Part shown: positions 57,294 to 64,000 of the stretch, piece by piece
How the letters are laid out: each line of letters begins with the position of its first letter
How positions within the stretch are numbered: position 1 is the stretch's first letter
Source: Paracoccus jeotgali
GTDB lineage: Bacteria > Pseudomonadota > Alphaproteobacteria > Rhodobacterales > Rhodobacteraceae
Assembly: GCF_002865605.1 (NCBI RefSeq)
Contig: NZ_CP025583.1
Location: 2,274,501 to 2,338,500, forward strand
DNA: 64,000 nucleotides
Direction of reading: 5' to 3'
The notes under the pieces: generated by a model
Database searches by the model: none
Told to the model about the DNA's origin: nothing
Seen by the model: the letters and a program-made list of their open reading frames with translations, nothing else
Translations under genes and position numbers: made by a program

Positions 57294-58211
57294 ATGCTGA
57301 TCGTCTGTGCGCTGTATCATTTCACCCGCTTTCCCGACCCTGCCGCGCTAAGGGGGCCGCTGGCAAGGCTGGCCTGCAGCCATGGCGTGCGCGGCACGCT
57401 GCTGCTGGCGCCCGAGGGCATCAACGGCACCATCGCCGGCACCCGGCAGGGCATCGACGCGGTGCTGGCCGATATCCGCGCCCTGCCCGGCTGCGCCGAT
57501 CTGGTGTGGAAGGAAAGCACGGCCTCTGACATGCCGTTCGGCCGGCTGAAGCTGCGGCTGAAGCGCGAGATCGTGACCATGGGCCAGCCCGATGTCGATC
57601 CGCGGGCCGCTGTCGGCCATTACGTCGCGCCCGCCGACTGGAACGCGCTGATCGCCGATCCCGATGTCGCGGTGATCGACACCCGCAACGATTACGAGGT
57701 CGAAATCGGCAGCTTTGCCGGCGCCGTCGATCCCGGCACACGCAGCTTCCGCGACTTTCCCGACTGGTGGCAGCAAAACGCGCACCGCTTTCACAACAAG
57801 CGCATCGCCATGTTCTGCACCGGCGGCATCCGCTGCGAGAAATCGACCAATTACCTGCTCTCGCAGGGGGTGAAGGACGTGTTCCACCTGCAGGGCGGCA
57901 TCCTGAAGTATCTTGAAGAGGTGCCACAGGAAGACAGCCTGTGGCAGGGCGAGTGCTTTGTCTTCGACCGCCGCGTCAGCCTGACCCACGGGCTGCGGCA
58001 GGGGTCCTACGGGCTGTGCCACGCCTGCCGCCGTCCGCTGTCGGCCGAGGACACCCAGCATCCCGACCACGAGCCGGGCGTCTCTTGCCACCGCTGCATC
58101 GGCGAATACAGCGACGCCGACCGGGCGCGGTTCCGCGAGCGGCAGCGGCAGGTCGATCTGGCCCGGCAGCGCGGCGCCGATCATTTCGGCCCCGCCCCAT
58201 CCGACGCATGA
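57294..58211 (+). CDS. trhO: tRNA uridine-34 hydroxylase TrhO (rhodanese-domain)
   Basis: TrhO hydroxylates uridine 34 of certain tRNAs using oxygen. The 305-residue product has the N-terminal acylphosphatase-like domain (LLLAPEGINGTIAGT near residue 44), the rhodanese domain with VAVIDTRNDYEVEIG and the catalytic Cys in MFCTGGIRCEKS near 180, and the C-terminal zinc-like CHACRRPLS...CHRC region. Length and order agree with the family. Confidence 0.94.
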   Translation: MLIVCALYHFTRFPDPAALRGPLARLACSHGVRGTLLLAPEGINGTIAGTRQGIDAVLADIRALPGCADLVWKESTASDMPFGRLKLRLKREIVTMGQPDVDPRAAVGHYVAPADWNALIADPDVAVIDTRNDYEVEIGSFAGAVDPGTRSFRDFPDWWQQNAHRFHNKRIAMFCTGGIRCEKSTNYLLSQGVKDVFHLQGGILKYLEEVPQEDSLWQGECFVFDRRVSLTHGLRQGSYGLCHACRRPLSAEDTQHPDHEPGVSCHRCIGEYSDADRARFRERQRQVDLARQRGADHFGPAPSDA

Positions 58212-58254
58212 CCGGGACGCCTGCCAGACCCGTCGGGCCGATAGGCGCGCCGCG

Positions 58255-59181
58255 ATGCTAGAGATCATCCTGAAGACCCTGCCCTTCTTCGCGCTGATCG
58301 GGCTGGGCTGGGGCGCGGCGCGCACGGGCTTTTTCCCCGCCGAGGCCGCCGCCTGGCTGACCCGCTTTGTCTTCTTCTTCGCGCTCTCCGCCATGCTGTT
58401 CCGCTTCGCGGCCGAACTCGAGCTGCGCGAGATCTGGGACCCGGTCTTTGCGCTTGCCTATCTGCTGGGCACGCTGGCGATCTGGGGCGTGGGTCTGGGC
58501 GTGGCGCGGTTTCGCGGCCTGACCTGGCCGCAGGCGGCGATGGAGGCGCATTGCTGCGTCATCGGCAACACCGGCTTCATGGGCGTGCCGATGCTGATCG
58601 CGCTTCTGGGCGAACGCGCGGCGGGGCCGGTACTGCTGATCCTCGCCATCGACATGATCGTGTTCTCGACGCTCATCACCATCATCGTCACCGCCAGCCA
58701 GTCCGGCCGCATCAGCCTGGCCACGCTGGGGCCGCTGCTGCGCGGGCTGCTGGCCAATCCGATGATCGTCTCGATGCTGGCCGGGCTGGGATGGTCGGCG
58801 CTGGACCTGCCGATCCCGCCGCCGGTCTCCGAGTTCCTGATCCTGCTCTCGGCCGCCGCGACCCCCGGCGCGCTGTTCGCCATCGGCGCCAGCCTGGCCG
58901 GGCGCAGCGCCGACCGGCCGCTGATCGCGGGCTGGCTGTCCTTCGCCAAGCTTGTCCTGCACCCGGCGGCGGCAGCGCTGGCCTGCCTTGCCCTCGGCGT
59001 CAGCCCCGGACCCGCGGGGGTGATGATCGCCGCCGCCGCCCTGCCGGTTGCCAGCAATGTCTTCATGCTGGCACAATATTTCGGGATTGCGGTGCAGCGG
59101 GTGTCGTCGGCGGTGCTGATCTCGACCGCCGCCAGCGTCGCCACCATCCCCGTCATCATCCACCTGATCGAGAAAGGCTGA
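58255..59181 (+). CDS. AEC (auxin efflux carrier) family transporter
   Basis: A 308-residue membrane protein with about ten hydrophobic segments. It has the N-terminal [22 protein letters not shown] and the family block [25 protein letters not shown] near residue 98. A later [12 protein letters not shown] is the second-half counterpart. Bacterial AEC proteins move malonate, malate or other organic acids, but substrate is unknown. It lies 5 bp upstream of the enoyl-CoA hydratase gene on the same strand and may be co-transcribed. Confidence 0.9.
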   Translation: MLEIILKTLPFFALIGLGWGAARTGFFPAEAAAWLTRFVFFFALSAMLFRFAAELELREIWDPVFALAYLLGTLAIWGVGLGVARFRGLTWPQAAMEAHCCVIGNTGFMGVPMLIALLGERAAGPVLLILAIDMIVFSTLITIIVTASQSGRISLATLGPLLRGLLANPMIVSMLAGLGWSALDLPIPPPVSEFLILLSAAATPGALFAIGASLAGRSADRPLIAGWLSFAKLVLHPAAAALACLALGVSPGPAGVMIAAAALPVASNVFMLAQYFGIAVQRVSSAVLISTAASVATIPVIIHLIEKG

Positions 59182-59186
59182 TCCCC

Positions 59187-59990
59187 ATGTCCCGCATCGC
59201 TGACCTCAAGCTGACCCATACCCTGCTGAGCGTCGATGACGACGGCATCGCCACCGTCACCCTGAACCGCCCGGAAAAGCGCAACGCGCTGAACGAGGCG
59301 ACCATCGACGAGTTGACCGAGATCTTTCGCGCCCTGCCCCGCGACGGCGTCCGGGCCTGCGTGCTGACCGGCGCGGGCGATCATTTCTGCGCCGGTCTCG
59401 ATCTGGTCGAACACCACGCCGCCGACCGCGCGCCCGAGGATTTCATGCATCTCTGCCTGCATTGGCACGAGGCGTTCAACAAGATGGAGTATGGCGGCGT
59501 CCCGATCATCGCCGCCCTTCAGGGCGCGGTGGTCGGCGGCGGGCTGGAACTCGCCTCGGCCGCGCATCTGCGGGTGATCGACGACAGCGCCTATTTCGGC
59601 CTGCCCGAGGGGCAGCGCGGGCTGTTCACCGGCGGCGGCGCGACGATCCGGGTGGCCGATCTGATCGGCAAGTCTCGGATGATCGACATGATGCTGACCG
59701 GCCGGCTGTATCGCGGCGATGACGCGGTCAGCGTCGGTCTGGCCAATTACCGCGCCGAGGATGCGCGGGCCAAGGCCAATGAGATCGCGCGGCGCTGCGC
59801 GGAAAACCTGCCGCTGACCAATTTCGCCATCTGCTCGGCCATCAGCCATATGCAGAACATGTCGCCGCTGGATGCTGCCTATGCCGAATCGGTGGTGGCG
59901 GGCGTGGTCAACACCCAGGCCCCGGCGCGCGCGCGGCTGGCGGCCTTCCGCGATGGCAGCGGCCCCCGCATCAAACCGACGCAGGGTTGA
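59187..59990 (+). CDS. Enoyl-CoA hydratase/isomerase (crotonase) family
   Basis: A 267-residue crotonase-fold enzyme. The oxyanion-hole segments are [13 protein letters not shown] and [22 protein letters not shown], and the catalytic region is [26 protein letters not shown], with a Glu at the E164-like position. The exact reaction among hydratases, isomerases and thioesterase relatives cannot be set. It starts 5 bp after the AEC transporter and precedes a thiolase, consistent with acyl-CoA breakdown. Confidence 0.9.
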   Translation: MSRIADLKLTHTLLSVDDDGIATVTLNRPEKRNALNEATIDELTEIFRALPRDGVRACVLTGAGDHFCAGLDLVEHHAADRAPEDFMHLCLHWHEAFNKMEYGGVPIIAALQGAVVGGGLELASAAHLRVIDDSAYFGLPEGQRGLFTGGGATIRVADLIGKSRMIDMMLTGRLYRGDDAVSVGLANYRAEDARAKANEIARRCAENLPLTNFAICSAISHMQNMSPLDAAYAESVVAGVVNTQAPARARLAAFRDGSGPRIKPTQG

Positions 59991-60056
59991 CGCTATACAG
60001 CGGCCCGGCCGCGCCATAACCTGCCTGCGATCAGACTCCAAAGGGGGGAACAGCAA

Positions 60057-61238
60057 ATGTCCGACGATGATATCGTGATCCTGTCCGGTGCGCGCACCGC
60101 GATCGGCAGTTTTGGCGGCGCTCTGGCCGGGGTTCCGCCCATCGACCTCGCCGCGACGGTCGCCCGCGCGGCGATGGAGCGGGCCGGCGTTTCGCCCGAC
60201 CGGATCGGCACGGTGGTTTTCGGCCATGTCATCAACACCGAACCGCGCGACATGTATCTGTCGCGGGTGGCGATGCTGGATGCCGGCATCCCCGACACCA
60301 CGCCGGCGATGAACGTGAACCGGCTCTGCGGCTCGGGCGTGCAGGCCATCGTTTCGGCGGTGCAGGCACTGACCCTGAACGACGCCGATTTCGCCGTCGC
60401 GGGCGGGGCCGAATCGATGTCGCGCGCACCCTATGCCGTCCCGGCGGCGCGCTTCGGCGCCAAGATGGGCGACGTGCAGATGATCGACATGATGACCGGC
60501 GCGCTGACCTGCCCGATGGGCACCGGGCATATGGGCGTCACCGCTGAAAACGTCGCTTCGGAGCATAACATCACCCGCGCGGCGCAGGACGAGTTCGCCC
60601 TGCAATCGCAGCAGCGCGCCGCCGCCGCCATTTCCGAGGGCAGATTCCGCGACCAGATCGTCCCGGTCGAGATCAAGACCCGCAAGGGCACGGTCAGCTT
60701 CGACACCGACGAGCACCCCAAGGAAACCACGCTCGACAAGCTGTCCGGGCTGCGCACGGTGTTCCAGAAGGATGGGACCGTGACCGCCGGCAACGCCTCG
60801 GGCATCAATGACGGCGCGGCGGCGGTGGTGCTGGCGCGGGCGGGCGCGGCACGCGAGGCCGGGCTGACGCCGCGCTTTCGCGTGCTGGGCTACGCCCATG
60901 CCGGGGTGCGCCCGCAGGTCATGGGCATCGGCCCGGTTCCGGCGGTGAAAAAGCTGCTCGAACGGACCGGCCTGTCGGCGGGCGATTTCGACGTGATCGA
61001 ATCGAACGAGGCTTTTGCGGCGCAGGCGCTGGCGGTCAGCAACGAGCTGGGCTTCGATCCGGCGCGGGTGAACCCCAATGGCGGGGCCATTGCGCTTGGC
61101 CACCCGGTCGGCGCGACCGGCGCGATCATCACCGTCAAGGCGATGTACGAGCTGGACCGGATCAACGGCAAGCGCGCGCTGATCACCATGTGCATCGGCG
61201 GCGGACAGGGCATCGCGCTGGCCATCGAGCGGCTGTGA
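60057..61238 (+). CDS. Acetyl-CoA C-acetyltransferase (thiolase)
   Basis: Thiolase that condenses or cleaves acyl-CoA with acetyl-CoA. The 393-residue product has the nucleophilic Cys in NRLCGSGVQAI (C91), the GHPVGATGA His motif near residue 350, and the second active-site Cys in MCIGGGQGIA near the C-terminus. It could serve polyhydroxybutyrate synthesis, ketone metabolism or beta-oxidation; a phaB neighbour is absent, so no choice is made. AAGGGGGG precedes the ATG closely. Confidence 0.94.
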   Translation: MSDDDIVILSGARTAIGSFGGALAGVPPIDLAATVARAAMERAGVSPDRIGTVVFGHVINTEPRDMYLSRVAMLDAGIPDTTPAMNVNRLCGSGVQAIVSAVQALTLNDADFAVAGGAESMSRAPYAVPAARFGAKMGDVQMIDMMTGALTCPMGTGHMGVTAENVASEHNITRAAQDEFALQSQQRAAAAISEGRFRDQIVPVEIKTRKGTVSFDTDEHPKETTLDKLSGLRTVFQKDGTVTAGNASGINDGAAAVVLARAGAAREAGLTPRFRVLGYAHAGVRPQVMGIGPVPAVKKLLERTGLSAGDFDVIESNEAFAAQALAVSNELGFDPARVNPNGGAIALGHPVGATGAIITVKAMYELDRINGKRALITMCIGGGQGIALAIERL

Positions 61239-61271
61239 TCGCGGCCTGATCGGTCGGCGGCCGAGGTTGAT

Positions 61272-61295
61272 CGGCCAGGCCGCCGGCCCTGGCCG
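61272..61295. terminator. Hairpin after the thiolase gene
   Basis: CGGCCAGG at 61272-61279 is the exact reverse complement of 61288-61295 around an 8-base loop. It lies in the gap between the thiolase stop and ilvA. There is no T-run, so a role as terminator is only possible. Confidence 0.35.
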
Positions 61296-61364
61296 CAGAC
61301 CCGCCTGCGGTTGACCCATGCCGCCAGCCGTGTCAGGCCGGGCGGCGTGGACCGCGAGGGTGTG

Positions 61365-62615
61365 ATGGCTGATTTTCTTGACGATGTGGCGGCGGCCGAG
61401 GTCGCGATCCGCGACCTGTTTCCGGCGACGCCGATGCAGTTGAACGGCCACCTCTCGGCGCGCTACGGGACCGAGATCTGGCTCAAGCGCGAGGATCTGG
61501 CGCCGGTCCGCAGCTACAAGCTGCGCGGCGCCTTCAACGCCATGCGCAAGGCGATCCATGCCGGCACCAACCGCCATTTCGTCTGCGCCAGCGCGGGCAA
61601 TCACGCCCAAGGCGTCGCCTATGCCTGTCGGCATTTCGGCGCGCGCGGCACCATCTTCATGCCGGTGACGACGCCGCATCAAAAGATCGACAAGACCCGC
61701 ATCTTTGGCGGCGATTCGATCGAGATCGTGCTGACCGGCGATTATTTCGACCAGACCCTGACCGCCGCGCAAGAGTTCGCCGCCGAGCAAGAGGCGAGCT
61801 TTCTGTCGCCCTTTGATTCCGCCGATGTGATCGAGGGGCAGGCGACGGTCGCGCTGGAGATGCTGGCCCAGATGCCCGCGCCGCCCGATCTGGTGATCCT
61901 GCCCGTCGGCGGCGGCGGGCTGGCGGCGGGGGTCACGCATTACCTTCAGGATGCCGCCCCCGGCGCGCAATTCATCTTTGCCGAACCGCAGGGCGGCGCC
62001 AGCCTGAAATCGGCGCTGATGGCCGGGTCGCCCACGACGCTTGCCCGCGTCGACAGCTTTGTCGACGGCGCGGCGGTGGCGCGGATCGGAGATCTGCCCT
62101 TTGCCCAGCTGCGCGGTTTTTCGCCGGATCAGGTGCTGACCGCGCCCGAGGATCGGCTGTGCATCACCATCCTCGACATGCTGAATGTCGAGGGGATCGT
62201 GCTGGAACCCGCCGGTGCGTTGTCCATCGACGTGCTGCAGGATCTGGCCGCGCAGGGTGCGCTGGTAGGCAAGAAGGTCGCCTGCGTCTGCTCGGGCGGG
62301 AATTTCGACTTTGAACGCCTGCCCGAGGTCAAGGAACGTGCGCAGCGTTTTGCCGGGCTGAAGAAATACTTCATTCTGCGGATGCCGCAGCGGCCCGGCG
62401 CGCTGCGCGACTTTCTGGAACTGCTGGGGCCGCAGGACGATATCGCTCGGTTTGAATACCTGAAGAAATCGGCGCGGAACTTCGGCTCGGTCCTGATCGG
62501 GATCGAGACGACCGAACCCCGGCATCTGCGCGAGCTGACCGAGAGGCTGGACGCGGCGGGATTTGCCTATCAGGACATCACCCAGGACGAGCTGCTGGCG
62601 CAGTTTCTCATCTGA
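61365..62615 (+). CDS. ilvA: Threonine ammonia-lyase (threonine dehydratase)
   Basis: PLP enzyme that deaminates threonine to 2-oxobutanoate, the first step to isoleucine. The 416-residue product has the Schiff-base Lys in PVRSYKLRGAF (K52), SAGNHAQGVA, the glycine loop VGGGGLAAG, and a C-terminal single ACT-like domain starting at YFILRMPQRPGALRDFLELL, which would allow feedback by isoleucine. ATG 61365 is preferred over an upstream in-frame ATG at 61311. It converges on the hpt gene with an 8-bp overlap. Confidence 0.94.
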   Translation: MADFLDDVAAAEVAIRDLFPATPMQLNGHLSARYGTEIWLKREDLAPVRSYKLRGAFNAMRKAIHAGTNRHFVCASAGNHAQGVAYACRHFGARGTIFMPVTTPHQKIDKTRIFGGDSIEIVLTGDYFDQTLTAAQEFAAEQEASFLSPFDSADVIEGQATVALEMLAQMPAPPDLVILPVGGGGLAAGVTHYLQDAAPGAQFIFAEPQGGASLKSALMAGSPTTLARVDSFVDGAAVARIGDLPFAQLRGFSPDQVLTAPEDRLCITILDMLNVEGIVLEPAGALSIDVLQDLAAQGALVGKKVACVCSGGNFDFERLPEVKERAQRFAGLKKYFILRMPQRPGALRDFLELLGPQDDIARFEYLKKSARNFGSVLIGIETTEPRHLRELTERLDAAGFAYQDITQDELLAQFLI

Positions 62616-62958
62616 CCGCGACATTCGGGGCCTCGCCCTGCCACAGATGCCGCCCGGCGATGAACTGCTTTTTCGTCGCCGCATAGCAATCCAGCAGCGC
62701 CCCCAGATCGAGCCCGCCCAGTTCCTGCCGCTGCAAGGCCATCTCGGCCTGCTGGCAGAGGCTGGCGAAGGCGGTGAAGCCAAGGCTCGCCGCGCTGCCG
62801 TGCAGGAAATGCATGTCGCATTCCAGCCGCTCTGCATCGCCATGCGCCAGCCGCATGACGATGCCCTCAAGCTCATCCAGAAACAGCTCGACCACGGGCA
62901 GGAAATCATCCGCCCCCAGCTCTTCCTTCAGGGCCTGCACCCGCTTCCAATCGATCAT
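62608..62958 (-). CDS. Hpt-domain histidine phosphotransfer protein
   Basis: A 116-residue four-helix phosphotransfer protein. The phospho-accepting His is H50 in MHFLHGSAASLG (consensus HxLKGSSxxLG, with His for Lys and Ala for the second Ser). It would relay phosphate between a hybrid kinase and a response regulator, but neither is nearby. A CtrA-type box lies 47 bp upstream of the ATG, suggesting membership of the CtrA regulon. The 3' end overlaps ilvA by 8 bp. Confidence 0.86.
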   Translation of the reverse strand: MIDWKRVQALKEELGADDFLPVVELFLDELEGIVMRLAHGDAERLECDMHFLHGSAASLGFTAFASLCQQAEMALQRQELGGLDLGALLDCYAATKKQFIAGRHLWQGEAPNVAVR

Positions 62959-63005
62959 CTTCGTCCTCGAATCGCGCCAGCCCGACAAATCTAGCGCAAC
63001 GCGCG

Positions 63006-63021
63006 CTAACAGTGGCTTAAC
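63006..63021 (-). promoter_or_regulatory. CtrA-type binding box upstream of the hpt gene
   Basis: CTAA at 63006-63009 and TTAAC at 63017-63021, separated by seven bases, form the same arrangement as the box between fliL and fliF (both read CTAAC-N6-TTAACGC). It is 47 bp from the hpt ATG and 69 bp from the argG ATG. The hpt gene is the more plausible target because Hpt proteins act in the cell-cycle phosphorelay family, but orientation does not decide. Confidence 0.65.
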
Positions 63022-63090
63022 GCCCGCGAACCTCTTGTGACGTCGGCAGGAAAGGCCTATCCCTCTCGCCAAATCTGAAAGGGGTCCGCC

Positions 63091-64000
63091 ATGTCCGATG
63101 CGCCGAAGAAAGTCGTTCTTGCCTATTCAGGCGGGCTTGATACCTCGATCATCCTGAAATGGCTGCAGACCGAATATGGCTGCGAGGTGATCACCTTCAC
63201 CGCCGATCTGGGCCAGGGCGAAGAGCTGGAGCCGGCGCGACAAAAGGCGGAACTGCTGGGCATCAAGCCCGAAAACATCCACATCGTCGATGTGCGCGAG
63301 GAATTCGTGCGGGATTTTGTCTTTCCGATGTTCCGCGCCAATGCAGTGTATGAGGGGCAATATCTGCTGGGCACCTCGATCGCGCGGCCGCTGATCTCGC
63401 AGCATCTGGTCAAGATCGCGCAGCAGCATGGCGCCGACGCGGTGGCCCATGGCGCCACCGGAAAGGGCAACGATCAGGTCCGGTTCGAGCTGTCGGCCTA
63501 TGCGCTCGACCCCGCGATCCGGGTGATCGCGCCGTGGCGGGAATGGGATCTGACCAGCCGCACCAAGCTGATCGAGTTCGCCGAAAAGCATCAGATCCCC
63601 ATCGCCAAGGACAAGCGTGGCGAGGCGCCGTTCAGCGTCGATGCCAACCTGCTGCACACCAGTTCCGAAGGAAAGGCGCTGGAAGACCCCGCCGCCGAGG
63701 CGCCGGAATATGTCTATCAGCGCACCACCAGCCCCGAGGATGCGCCCGACACGCCCGAATATATCGAAATCGGCTTCGACAAGGGCGATGCCGTCTCGAT
63801 CGACGGTCAGGCGATGTCGCCGGCGACGCTGCTGGCGGCGCTGAACGAATATGGCCGCAAGCACGGGATCGGCCGGCTGGATTTCGTCGAGAACCGCTTT
63901 GTCGGGATGAAGTCGCGCGGCATCTATGAAACGCCCGGCGGCACCATCCTGCTGGAAGCGCATCGCGGGATCGAGCAGATCACGCTGGACGCCGGTGCCG
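63091..64000 (+). CDS. argG: Argininosuccinate synthase, 5' part (runs off the window)
   Basis: Joins citrulline and aspartate with ATP to form argininosuccinate. The 303 visible residues include the pyrophosphatase-loop AYSGGLDTS at 10-18, [21 protein letters not shown], and [14 protein letters not shown]. The ATG follows GAAAGGGG. About 100 C-terminal residues lie beyond base 64000. It completes the arginine pathway begun by argD and argF at 9-11.5 kb. Confidence 0.96.
   Translation, partial: MSDAPKKVVLAYSGGLDTSIILKWLQTEYGCEVITFTADLGQGEELEPARQKAELLGIKPENIHIVDVREEFVRDFVFPMFRANAVYEGQYLLGTSIARPLISQHLVKIAQQHGADAVAHGATGKGNDQVRFELSAYALDPAIRVIAPWREWDLTSRTKLIEFAEKHQIPIAKDKRGEAPFSVDANLLHTSSEGKALEDPAAEAPEYVYQRTTSPEDAPDTPEYIEIGFDKGDAVSIDGQAMSPATLLAALNEYGRKHGIGRLDFVENRFVGMKSRGIYETPGGTILLEAHRGIEQITLDAGA

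Noticed and set aside
58458..62909. 1483-codon open frame on the minus strand
   Set aside because: It runs antisense through five well-supported genes (AEC transporter, hydratase, thiolase, ilvA and part of hpt) and has Arg/Gly/His-rich shadow composition typical of long GC-rich antisense frames.

Overview
The window is a high-GC, gene-dense stretch of an alphaproteobacterial chromosome. It most resembles Rhodobacterales, probably Paracoccus or a close relative. Supporting markers are the cell-cycle regulator GcrA, two CtrA-type boxes, the small aa3-oxidase subunit IV, a GT14-type glycosyltransferase with the long C-terminal region seen in Rhodobacterales, an alphaproteobacterial-type RpoH promoter before dnaK, and the composition and synteny of the flagellar genes. 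I see no rRNA, tRNA, insertion sequence, prophage or CRISPR array. The genus call is inference from protein resemblance, not from a search.

Layout. 0-14.3 kb is housekeeping: greA, azlCD (branched-chain amino-acid export), a lipoprotein, oxidase subunit IV, an MBL hydrolase with an acyl-CoA dehydrogenase, a Sua5-type tRNA modification enzyme, a YqgE/AlgH protein, a stand-alone DsbD sensor domain, argD/argF, an ABC-2 permease with a 40-residue coupled ORF, gcrA with a DUF2478-like gene, and a TusA-like protein. 14.3-19.7 kb is an RND efflux operon with two tandem adaptors. 19.8-25.4 kb holds arfB, a Nudix gene, a divergent PiT-type transporter, an L,D-transpeptidase lipoprotein, ackA and dnaJ. 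dnaK follows, with a clear RpoH-type promoter.

27.6-38.9 kb is a surface-polysaccharide locus: an ABC-2 exporter permease, cysQ, kdsB, a frameshifted GT2, galU, galE, a GT4, a second GT2, a GT14-like enzyme and a double-domain sulfotransferase, mostly with overlapping genes. Kdo activation, UDP-sugar supply, glycosyl transfer, sulfation and PAP removal fit assembly of a sulfated capsule or exopolysaccharide. 39.1-49.1 kb is a flagellar cluster in two divergent operons (fliL, DUF, motE-like, motA, small secreted protein, flhA, fliR, flhB, fliJ-like on one side; fliF, fliH-like, fliN, fliP on the other). A CtrA-like box lies between them. fliQ, fliG, fliM and fliI are not in the window.

49.2-55.3 kb is a tightly coupled run (hslO, Nudix CoA-pyrophosphatase-like, CCA-adding enzyme, ABC exporter, RNA m5U methyltransferase). 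Then come pncB with a frameshifted pncA (NAD salvage), trhO, an AEC transporter, an enoyl-CoA hydratase, a thiolase, ilvA, an Hpt phosphotransfer protein with its own CtrA-like box, and the 5' part of argG, which runs off the right edge.

Two genes (the GT2 at 30.2 kb and pncA at 56.6 kb) are each interrupted by what looks like a single missing base in a C/G run. Either they are real pseudogenes or the assembly has homopolymer errors. Bases 1-114 hold only the upstream region of greA. No intergenic gap exceeds 300 bases; the longest (1572-1824) is described separately.
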